From positions 2,480,001 to 2,544,000 of the forward strand of contig NZ_CP109027.1 in NCBI RefSeq assembly GCF_036226885.1: 64,000 nucleotides of DNA, written 5' to 3'. The position numbers and the translations under genes were made by a program. Positions 27,292 through 34,367 of this stretch are shown here, one piece after another. The notes below the pieces were generated by a model. That model was given only the letters and a program-made list of their open reading frames with translations. It searched no databases and had not been told where the DNA came from. This stretch comes from Streptomyces sp. NBC_00663. GTDB taxonomy: Bacteria; Actinomycetota; Actinomycetes; Streptomycetales; Streptomycetaceae. Position 1 is the stretch's first letter. The number at the start of each line of letters is the position of its first letter.

Positions 27292-28096
27292 GGGCGGCAC
27301 CTCTCTCGCGCGTGATGCGGACCTCTTCGCCGAGGGACTCCCAGATCTCGCGGTAGATCTCGATGAACCGCGGTTCCAGGCGCACCGACTCGACCTTGCG
27401 CGGGCGGGGCAGGTCAATGTCGAAGACGTGTTTGACGGTGGCCGGGCCGGCCGTCATCACGACGACCCGGTCGGCCAGCGCGATGGACTCCTCCAGGTCG
27501 TGGGTGACGAACACGACGGAGGCGCCGGAGCCCTCCCACAGCTCCAGCAGCTCGTCCGACATCAGGGCCCGGGTCTGCACGTCGAGCGCCGAGAACGGCT
27601 CGTCCATCAGCAGGATCTCGGGGTCGTTGACGAAGGTCGCGGCGAGCGCGACACGCTTGCGCTGTCCGCCGGACAACTGGTGCGGATAGCGGTCCTCGAA
27701 GGCCGAGAGCCCGACCCGGGCCAGCCACTCACGCGCCTTCGCCTTCGCCTCCGTCTTCGGCACACCACGAAAACGCGGGCCCGCCATGACATTGGACAGG
27801 ACCGTGCGCCAGGGGAAGGTGGCGTCCTGCTGGAAGACGAACCCGACCTTGTCCCCCACGCCGCGAACCGGCTCTCCGGCGACCACGACCTCGCCATCGG
27901 AGGGCTCTTCGAGGCCGCTGACCAGGGTCAACGTGGTCGACTTTCCGCAACCGGTGGGCCCGACGACGGCCACGAACTCCCCACGCCGGACCGTGAGATC
28001 AAGTCCCCGGACCGCCGTGTGCAGGGCCCCTGACGGGGTCCTGAACGTCTTGCTCGCGCCCCGCAGCTCGATGGCGGGGCTGGTGTCTGCGCTCAT
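27281..28096 (-). CDS. ABC transporter ATP-binding protein (SsuB/TauB type)
   Basis: 271-aa ATPase with Walker A GPTGCGKST, a Q-loop in FVFQQD, signature LSGGQRKRVALA, Walker B LLMDEPFSALD and a switch histidine in VTHDLEE. All motifs are intact, and length fits nitrate/sulfonate-type importers. It is the first gene of the operon. Its promoter must lie in the 161-nt region shared with the divergent second response regulator, which contains an inverted repeat. Confidence 0.94.
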   Translation of the reverse strand: MSADTSPAIELRGASKTFRTPSGALHTAVRGLDLTVRRGEFVAVVGPTGCGKSTTLTLVSGLEEPSDGEVVVAGEPVRGVGDKVGFVFQQDATFPWRTVLSNVMAGPRFRGVPKTEAKAKAREWLARVGLSAFEDRYPHQLSGGQRKRVALAATFVNDPEILLMDEPFSALDVQTRALMSDELLELWEGSGASVVFVTHDLEESIALADRVVVMTAGPATVKHVFDIDLPRPRKVESVRLEPRFIEIYREIWESLGEEVRITRERGAAHVA

Positions 28097-28165
28097 GGCC
28101 GGGGACGGTAGGCGCGACCCGGGTGACGGCAGCAGCCTTCTGAGCGCATGCCGTTCTTTTGCCTG

Positions 28166-28178
28166 CAACAGCCTGTTG
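28166..28178. promoter_or_regulatory. Inverted repeat between the importer operon and the second CitB-type regulator
   Basis: CAACAGCCTGTTG is a perfect 6-1-6 palindrome, 70 nt upstream of the ATPase ATG and 80 nt upstream of the regulator ATG. Related TTTTGC...ACAACA sequence recurs just downstream. It is a plausible binding site for one of the flanking response regulators. Confidence 0.5.
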
Positions 28179-28257
28179 TGCTCGTTTTGCTCGCGCTACA
28201 ACAACGGAGCCGAAGCACGGGCGCACCGCTCGCCCGGCCGCCACGGAGAGAGGCCCG

Positions 28258-28950
28258 ATGATTGACGTCCTGGTCGTGGACGACGACTTCCGTGTCGCCG
28301 AGATCAACGCCAAGTACGTGGGAAAGGTTCCCGGTTTCCGGGTCGCCGCCCGCGCCCACACCGCCGCGCAGGCCCTGGCGACCGTTCAGCGCGGCACCAT
28401 CGACCTGGTCCTGCTCGACCACTACCTGCCCGACCAGACAGGCCTCGACCTCGTCCACCGCATGCGGGAGCAGGGCCACGGCACCGACGTCATCATGATC
28501 ACCGCCGCCGGCGACGTCACGACCATCCAGACCGCGATGCGCCTCGGCGCCCTGCACTATCTGGTCAAGCCGTTCACCTTCGCCGCGCTGCGCTCCCGCC
28601 TCGACTCCTACGCCGCCCTGCGCCGCACCGTCGACCGCGTCGGCGGCCGCGGCATCGCCGGCCAGGAACAGGTCGACCGCATGTTCGGCGCGCTGCGCAC
28701 CACCCCCGCGCCACCGTCACCGGGCCTGCCGAGCGGCCACTCGGAACCGACGACCGACCTCATCTGCCGCGTCCTGCACCACGCCGACCACCCTCTGTCG
28801 GCCCACGAGGTCGCCGCCGAGACCGGCCTGAGCCGCTCCACCGCCCAGCGCTACCTCCGCCACCTGGAACAGGCGGGCCGCCTCCGCCTCTCCCTCAAAT
28901 ACGGCGACACGGGCCGCCCCGAACACCGCTACGCGTGGGTGGCGCCCTAA
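28258..28950 (+). CDS. Response regulator, CitB/DcuR type (second copy, no adjacent kinase)
   Basis: 230-aa regulator with receiver (VLVVDDDFR, LVLLDHYLPDQTG, YLVKPFTF) and C-terminal HTH (GLSRSTAQRYLRHLEQAGRLRLSLKYGDTGRPEHRYAW). It closely resembles the regulator at 24528-25208, including the final LKYGDxGRPEHRY segment, pointing to duplication. The ATG at 28258 follows GGAGAGAGG. No kinase is next to it, so it may share the kinase at 22858 or act independently. It is divergent from the importer operon. Confidence 0.92.
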   Translation: MIDVLVVDDDFRVAEINAKYVGKVPGFRVAARAHTAAQALATVQRGTIDLVLLDHYLPDQTGLDLVHRMREQGHGTDVIMITAAGDVTTIQTAMRLGALHYLVKPFTFAALRSRLDSYAALRRTVDRVGGRGIAGQEQVDRMFGALRTTPAPPSPGLPSGHSEPTTDLICRVLHHADHPLSAHEVAAETGLSRSTAQRYLRHLEQAGRLRLSLKYGDTGRPEHRYAWVAP

Positions 28951-29034
28951 CGGCAGGGCTGCGGCAGGGCTGCGGCTGCGGCAGTCGTACGACGATGAAG
29001 GCGCCGTACGACGAAGCAGGCATTGCCGACGAAG

Positions 29035-29069
29035 GCGCTGTACGCCGGTGCAAGCGCTGTACGCCGGTG
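29035..29069. repeat. 16-bp direct repeat in the convergent gap before the symporter stop
   Basis: GCGCTGTACGCCGGTG occurs at 29035-29050 and 29054-29069 (19-bp period), within a stretch of looser GCG-GTACG repeats from about 28985. It lies between convergent gene ends. No function is evident. Confidence 0.7.
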
Positions 29070-29082
29070 AAGGCGCCGCCTC

Positions 29083-30675
29083 CTACGCGGCCCCCGCCCC
29101 CGTCAGCGACCGCACCTCGGTCTCCGCGTGCTTGGCCTCGTCGGCCACCTCCGCCGAGGTGACCGTGCCGAGCCAGCCGGCGACGAAGCCCAGCGGGATC
29201 GAGACGAGCCCGGGGTTCTGGAGCGGGAAGTACTGGAAGTCGACGCCCGGGAACAGTGATTCGGGGCTGCCCGACACCACGGGCGACAGCAGCACGAGCA
29301 CCATGGCCGGGATGAGCCCGCCGTACACCGCCCACACCGCCCCGCGCGTGGTGAAGCCGCGCCAGAACAGCGAGTAGAGCAGCACCGGCAGATTGGCGGA
29401 CGCGGCGACAGCGAAGGCGAGGCCCACCAGGAAGGCCACGTTGAGATCCCGGGCCAGCAGACCCAGGGCGATCGCGACCACGCCGATACCGACGGCAGCG
29501 ACACGTGCCACGGCGACCTCACTGCGGGGCTTGCTGTCTCGCCGCCGCAGGGACACGTACAGGTCGTGGGCCACGGACGCGGAGGAGGCCAGGGTGATGC
29601 CGGCGACCACGGCCAGGATCGTGGCGAAGGCTACGGCGGCGACGATCGCGAACAGAACCGTTCCGCCGGTCGAGTCGGCGCCGCCGCCCAGGTCGAGGGC
29701 CAGCAGCGGAACGGCCGTGTTCCCGGCCGCGTTGGATCCCCGCACCGCCTCCGGCCCCACGATCGCGGCCGCCCCGAACCCGAGGACAATCGTCATCAGA
29801 TAGAAGCCACCGATGAGCCCGATCGACCAGACCACGGAACGGCGCGCCGCCCGTGCCGTCGGCACGGTGTAGAAGCGCGACAGGATGTGCGGCAGCCCCG
29901 CGGTGCCCAGGACCAGCGCCAGCCCCAGGCTGATGAAGTCGAAGCGCGCGGTCCAGTCCCCGCCGTACTTCAGCCCGGGCGCCAGGAACTTCTCGCCGTG
30001 TCCACTGCGTTCGGCCGCGCTGAGCAGCAGTTGGTCGAAGTCTCCGTGAAAGCGCACCAGGACGAGCACGGTCAGGGCGATGGTGCCGCCGAGAAGCATG
30101 ACGGCCTTCACGATCTGAATCCACGTGGTGGCCCGCATCCCTCCCAACGACACATAGATCACCATCAGCGCACCGACCCCGATGACGGTCCAGGTCTGCG
30201 CCGCCTCACCGGTGCCTCCGAGCAGCAGCGCCACCAGGCTCCCCGCACCCACCATCTGCGCCACCAGATACAGAACGGACACGGTGACCGAGGAGGTTCC
30301 CGCCGCGATCCGCACCGGCCGCTCATTCATCCGCGCGGCCACCACGTCGGCCAGCGTGAACCGTCCGCAGTTACGCACCAGTTCGGCGACGAGGAACAGC
30401 ACGACCAGCCATGCCACCAGGAATCCCACCGAGTACAGCATCCCGTCGTACCCGAAGAGCGCGATGAGCCCGGAGATCCCCAGGAACGACGCCGCCGACA
30501 TGTAGTCGCCCGCGATGGCAAAACCATTCTCCATCGGCGAGAACAACCGCCCACCCGCGTAGAACTCCTCCGCCGAACCATGGCGGTTACGGCTCACCCA
30601 CGTCGTGATCGCCAGGGTGACCGCGACGAACGCGCTGAACAGCAGCAATGCCAGCGTCTGATGATCACCCGTCAC
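29083..30675 (-). CDS. Sodium:solute symporter, acetate permease (ActP) type
   Basis: 530-aa SSS-family transporter with about 13 helices. Family features include the N-terminal GSAEEFYAGGR, GFAIAGDYMSAASFLGISG, SLGGMRATTWIQ and GTAGLPHILSRFYTV. ActP proteins import acetate and other short monocarboxylates. It overlaps the upstream DUF485 gene by 4 nt, the standard partner arrangement in bacteria. Export to the membrane uses internal helices; there is no cleavable signal. Confidence 0.93.
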   Translation of the reverse strand: MTGDHQTLALLLFSAFVAVTLAITTWVSRNRHGSAEEFYAGGRLFSPMENGFAIAGDYMSAASFLGISGLIALFGYDGMLYSVGFLVAWLVVLFLVAELVRNCGRFTLADVVAARMNERPVRIAAGTSSVTVSVLYLVAQMVGAGSLVALLLGGTGEAAQTWTVIGVGALMVIYVSLGGMRATTWIQIVKAVMLLGGTIALTVLVLVRFHGDFDQLLLSAAERSGHGEKFLAPGLKYGGDWTARFDFISLGLALVLGTAGLPHILSRFYTVPTARAARRSVVWSIGLIGGFYLMTIVLGFGAAAIVGPEAVRGSNAAGNTAVPLLALDLGGGADSTGGTVLFAIVAAVAFATILAVVAGITLASSASVAHDLYVSLRRRDSKPRSEVAVARVAAVGIGVVAIALGLLARDLNVAFLVGLAFAVAASANLPVLLYSLFWRGFTTRGAVWAVYGGLIPAMVLVLLSPVVSGSPESLFPGVDFQYFPLQNPGLVSIPLGFVAGWLGTVTSAEVADEAKHAETEVRSLTGAGAA

Positions 30676-31229
30676 GACACACCACCCCGGATCCCGCGCG
30701 TCAGCTCCTGGGTGTCCCAGCGCAGCTCCAACGCCGCCCGATCCCTACGCAGCCGCGCATGCCGGGCGTACGCCCAGGTCAGCAGAAAGGTGGTGAGGAA
30801 CTGGCCCAGTCCCGCGACCATCGCCACGTTCACCGCGCCCGCCACCGGCCGGGCCATCAGCCCTGGCGCGGTCGTCGCGGTCACGACGTACCCCACGTAC
30901 CAGCCGAAGAACCCGATGAACGCCGGCACGACAAACCGTCGGTACCGACTGCGCACCTCCTGGAACGCCGCGCTGCGCTGCACCTGGAGATACACCTCCG
31001 CAGCCGCGTCCTCGCGCTCCGTACGCCCGGTCTCGGCGACGGACCGCGGGACCGCCGCGCCGACGTCGCTCAACTCCCCCCAACCTGACGCGAGTGCGTC
31101 GTACCAGGGGTCGTCGTACCTCACGGCTGTGGGCGTCTCGGAGAGAGCCGGGTCGAACCCGTCGTGGCTTTCGGTCGCACTTTCGGGATCACCCCCGCCG
31201 CCGCGGGGACGACCGTTGCTTGACTGCAT
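30672..31229 (-). CDS. DUF485 domain membrane protein, symporter partner
   Basis: 185-aa protein. A hydrophilic N-terminal half (about 1-85) rich in Ser/Glu precedes two membrane helices (about 101-123 and 133-158) that form the DUF485 domain (SAAFQEVRSRYRRFVVPAFIGFF). DUF485 proteins are nearly always encoded with ActP-type symporters. It overlaps the symporter start by 4 nt. The N-terminal extension is longer than in proteobacterial YjcH (about 100 aa). Confidence 0.88.
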   Translation of the reverse strand: MQSSNGRPRGGGGDPESATESHDGFDPALSETPTAVRYDDPWYDALASGWGELSDVGAAVPRSVAETGRTEREDAAAEVYLQVQRSAAFQEVRSRYRRFVVPAFIGFFGWYVGYVVTATTAPGLMARPVAGAVNVAMVAGLGQFLTTFLLTWAYARHARLRRDRAALELRWDTQELTRGIRGGVS

Positions 31230-31298
31230 GCCCCAGGATGGACAGAACGGGAAGATCCCCGACTCTTCTTCCCCTCACGCTTCACCCCATCAGGTGAT

Positions 31299-31982
31299 TC
31301 AACCCGCGGGAGGCCGCACAAGTCCCTTCGCATAGGCGTAACGCACCGCCTGTGCCCGGTCCTTGAGACCGGTCTTGGAGAACATGTTGTTGATGTGGGT
31401 CTTCACGGTCGCCGTGGAGACATGCAGCCTGCGGGCGATCTCCTGGTTGCTGAGGCCCTCGGCGATCAGAAGCAGCACCTCCGTCTCCCGCCCGGTGAGC
31501 CCGTCCGGGGGCTCCGCGGGCTCGGCCGCCCGGGGTTCGGGTTCCGACAGCCGCTCCAGGAGACGCCGTTGGATGCTTGGCGACAGGCCCGCGTCCCCGG
31601 ACAGCACACTGTGCACCGCCCGCACGATCTCGTCGCCGCCCGCGTCCTTGGTGAGATAGCCGCGCGCTCCCGCCTTCAGGGCCGGGAACAGCGACTCGTC
31701 GTCCCCGAACGTCGTGAGCACCACCACCTGCGTCCCGGGGTGCTCGGTGCGGATCCGCCGGGTCGCCTCCACGCCGTCGCAGCGGGGCATGCGCAGGTCC
31801 ATCAGCACCGCGTCCGGTGCGAGTTCGGCGACGAGCCGCACCGCCTCGTCCCCGTCTCCGGCGGCTCCGACGACCTCGACCCCCGGCAGCAGCCCGAGCA
31901 GCATCACGATGCCCTCCCGGACGACGGTCTGATCGTCCGCGACCACCACCCGAGCGACCTTGCCGCCGAGCTCCTCCGTCAT
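31299..31982 (-). CDS. Response regulator, NarL/LuxR type
   Basis: 227-aa regulator. The receiver has VVVADDQ, a phospho-acceptor Asp in AVLMDLRMPRCDG, and a lysine in YLTKDAGGDE. A LuxR HTH at about 158-220 reads LTGRETEVLLLIAEGLSNQEIARRLHVSTATVKTHINNMFSKTGL. It overlaps the upstream kinase gene by 4 nt. Only 69 nt separate it from the downstream DUF485-symporter pair, with no clear hairpin between, so co-transcription is possible. Confidence 0.94.
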   Translation of the reverse strand: MTEELGGKVARVVVADDQTVVREGIVMLLGLLPGVEVVGAAGDGDEAVRLVAELAPDAVLMDLRMPRCDGVEATRRIRTEHPGTQVVVLTTFGDDESLFPALKAGARGYLTKDAGGDEIVRAVHSVLSGDAGLSPSIQRRLLERLSEPEPRAAEPAEPPDGLTGRETEVLLLIAEGLSNQEIARRLHVSTATVKTHINNMFSKTGLKDRAQAVRYAYAKGLVRPPAG

Positions 31983-33130
31983 ACGGGCACCTTCAGCGTC
32001 ACCGCGAATCCCTCCTCCTCCGGCCCTGCGTCCAGCGATCCGCCGAGCAGCTCGGCACGCTCCCGCATGCCCAGCAGACCGTACCCGGCTCCCGCGGCGG
32101 TGAGTTCGCCCGGCGAGCCTCCCGAGTCCCGTACGTCAAGGGTCACTTGATGCTGCCCGTAGTCCAGCCGGAGCCGCACCTTGGCGCCCGGCGCGTGTTT
32201 GCGGACGTTGGTCAGAGCCTCCTGCGCGACCCTCCGCACCGCCTGCGAGGCCTCGGCCGGCAGCGCTCTGCGCTCACCCGTAATGGTGACCTCGGCCTCC
32301 ACGGTCGTGCCCACGAGCTGGGCGAGAAAGTCCTCCAACGGGGTCAGCTCACCGCGCAGGGCCGAGAGTGCCTGTCTCGTCTCGGTGAGACCGTCTCGCG
32401 CCATCCCCCGCGCCGCCACGACCCGTTCGAGGATCTGGTCCCGGTCCGCCCCCCTCTCGATCAGCAGCCGGGCGGCCTCCAAGTGCACGAGCTGTGCCGA
32501 GAGGCTGTGAGCCAGCACGTCATGGATCTCCCGGGCGATACGGGCCCGCTCGGCGAGCGCCGCCGACTCCGCCTCGGCCGCCCGCGCGGCCCGCTCCTGG
32601 GCTAGCAGCCGCTGGGCATTGCCCCGGGCTTCGGCGTCGAGGCGCAGCGTGTACCCGGCGAGAGCCAGCCCCAGGCAGGTGACCACGGTCGTCAGCACAT
32701 CGTCGTCGTTGAGGGCCCCGTAGGCACCGAGCGCCACCGCCGTGACCGGCACGGCGGCGGTCAGAGGCAGCCGTTCCAGTGCGGCGACAGCGGACGCGCA
32801 CCAGATGACGAGGGCCGGCACCGACAGCCCGGACACCTGGGCCACGATCGCGACGCCCTGGAGGAGACCCCATGACAGCAGCGAGAGCCAGAGCCGATGC
32901 TGGAGCGTGGCGCGGTAGAAGGCCCAGGCCAACAAGGCGGCCACGGCGAACCCCCCGGCACCCGCGGCGATTCTCCAGCCGTGGGAGGAACTGCTTGTCA
33001 GGGCACCCCACAACAGCAGGGAGAGGAGCAGCAGCCTCACCGCCCAGGCGAGCAGGCGTCGGGGCCTTGAGATTCCCTCACGCCCCAGCGCCTCCCGGGA
33101 CGGCCAGCGTGTCCAGGCGTTCTCCTTCAC
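31979..33130 (-). CDS. Sensor histidine kinase, NarL-system (HisKA_3) type
   Basis: 383-aa kinase with several N-terminal helices (about 25-165) and almost no extracytoplasmic loop, so it probably senses within the membrane. The DHp domain contains ERARIAREIHDVLAHSLSAQ (phospho-acceptor His), followed by a compact HATPase domain (VRRVAQEALTNVRKHAPGA, GYGLLGMRERAELLGG). It overlaps the genes on both sides by 4 nt, making a tight three-gene operon. Confidence 0.93.
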   Translation of the reverse strand: MKENAWTRWPSREALGREGISRPRRLLAWAVRLLLLSLLLWGALTSSSSHGWRIAAGAGGFAVAALLAWAFYRATLQHRLWLSLLSWGLLQGVAIVAQVSGLSVPALVIWCASAVAALERLPLTAAVPVTAVALGAYGALNDDDVLTTVVTCLGLALAGYTLRLDAEARGNAQRLLAQERAARAAEAESAALAERARIAREIHDVLAHSLSAQLVHLEAARLLIERGADRDQILERVVAARGMARDGLTETRQALSALRGELTPLEDFLAQLVGTTVEAEVTITGERRALPAEASQAVRRVAQEALTNVRKHAPGAKVRLRLDYGQHQVTLDVRDSGGSPGELTAAGAGYGLLGMRERAELLGGSLDAGPEEEGFAVTLKVPV

Positions 33131-33657
33131 ACACGCTCCTTCCAGGCGCGCCGGGGCATGTCGTCACCGTACGCCGCGCCTCGGACGGGAGCCGTGCGGG
33201 ACGACGAGGACTGAGCACGCCAGGCGAGGATTCCCGAGCGGACAAGCAGCGTGGCAGCCAGGGCGAGGAGCAGAGCGGACGATTCCTGGTGGATGCCGAG
33301 CGCGGCGCCGAAGGCGTAGAGACCGACGCGCAGGGCTATGCCGATGAGCCAGACCAGCCCGCTCGCCTTGGTGCTCTTGCTCCACACTGCACCGTCAGGC
33401 TCCGTCCATATGCGTGAGGTCCAGGCCCAGGCCGCTCCGATGGTGAGACCGATGAGGAGCTCGACCGTGAGCAGGGCGACCGATGCGGTGTGGTGGTGGG
33501 CATCTATGAGGCCGGGTTCCCTCAGCGCGACGAAGCCGAGCACGACCGGCAGCAGCCACCAGCGCCGTTCCGTGTCGATCCGCTGCGCGCGGAACTGGCG
33601 TGCGACCACCACGACGACAACGGCCGCGATCAGGAATCCGTCGACCAGCCCGGACAT
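33127..33657 (-). CDS. DUF1453 (CcdC-like) membrane protein
   Basis: 176-aa protein with about four to five hydrophobic helices (5-22, 35-48, 58-78, 101-120, 124-142) and a charged C-terminus. DUF1453 members have no assigned reaction. As first gene of the operon with the kinase and NarL-type regulator (4-nt overlap), it may be the accessory sensor that the kinase monitors; that is inference. Confidence 0.8.
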   Translation of the reverse strand: MSGLVDGFLIAAVVVVVVARQFRAQRIDTERRWWLLPVVLGFVALREPGLIDAHHHTASVALLTVELLIGLTIGAAWAWTSRIWTEPDGAVWSKSTKASGLVWLIGIALRVGLYAFGAALGIHQESSALLLALAATLLVRSGILAWRAQSSSSRTAPVRGAAYGDDMPRRAWKERV

Positions 33658-33980
33658 CAGAGCCTCCGTGAGCGAAGAGGGACGCTGCCGACAGCGAGCG
33701 CTGCCGACGCCTTCGACGCTACGGAAATTCGCTGGTCAGGGGATCGGAGCAGGGGTGGATCGTGGGTGGACGCACCAGCCCGTTCGGGCTCCACCCACGG
33801 GTGGAGAGCCTGGAGGAACGGCTGGTTCGAGCAGGCCTCGCAGTGGAGCGATCCCCTGGGCGCGCCAAAGAGCTGGACCGACGCGGGGCCTGCCCGGGGG
33901 AACCAGCACCGCGCCTACCTGGGAGGGCGGGGCCCAGGGCCTTGGTATCAGGCGAGCGGTCGAGCCTCAGGCCAGGGGTT

Positions 33981-34018
33981 GAGCACGGGTGGGGCAATTG
34001 AGCATGGGCGGGGCAATT
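33981..34018. repeat. 19-bp tandem repeat (two units)
   Basis: GAGCACGGGTGGGGCAATT at 33981-33999 is followed directly by GAGCATGGGCGGGGCAATT at 34000-34018 (two mismatches) and the start of a third unit, GAGCACCGGG. The embedded GGGGCAATTGAGC is AT-richer than its surroundings. Confidence 0.85.
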
Positions 34019-34190
34019 GAGCACCGGGCCAGGGGCCAGTGCCCGCCTCAGGTCCGAGCCCGGCTCGGATCCAAGCCCAGCCCAGATCCAAGGCACGCAC
34101 AGGTCCAAGCCAAGCCCAGCACCCACCCGGGCCCAGCACCTATCCACGCCCAGGACCAAACCGAGCCCGGAACCAGGCCATGCCCACAGC

Positions 34191-34335
34191 CAACCCGGGC
34201 CTGGCCCAGAACCAAGCCGCGCAACCCGGGCCTGGCCCAGAACCAAGCCGCGCCCGCAACCAACCCGGGCCCGGCTCGCAACCCGGGCCTGGCCCAGAAC
34301 CAAGCCGCGCCCGCAACCAACCCGGGCCCGGCCCA
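34191..34335. repeat. 57-bp tandem repeat with a nested 31-bp unit
   Basis: A 31-bp unit beginning CAACCCGGGCCTGGCCCAG and ending AAGCCGCG occurs exactly at 34191, 34222 and 34279. The last two belong to a 57-bp unit repeated almost perfectly (34222-34278 and 34279-34335) that also contains CCCGCAACCAACCCGGGCC. Copies end 32 nt before the parE stop. Confidence 0.9.
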
Positions 34336-34367
34336 GAACCCACACCCCGTCCCAGCCAAGCGCAGCG

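Larger units (their letters stand above)
33658..34367. other. Repeat-rich 710-nt non-coding gap downstream of parE
   Basis: No convincing gene. Both neighbours are transcribed leftwards, so this region is downstream of parE and upstream of the DUF1453-kinase-regulator operon, whose promoter should lie at the left end. From about 33980 it consists of decayed and intact direct repeats. Frames across it read as Pro/Gly/Ala/Asn low complexity and lack a ribosome site. Likely roles are long 3' UTR, terminator or recombination-prone filler. Confidence 0.7.

Noticed and set aside
26335..28257. TPP riboswitch for the THI5-like importer
   Set aside because: No THI-box-like conserved blocks are present upstream of the ATPase or the binding-protein gene; the NMT1-like fold alone does not imply thiamine precursors.
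34191..34335. CRISPR array
   Set aside because: Repeats are tandem and overlapping, with no unique spacers and no cas genes nearby.
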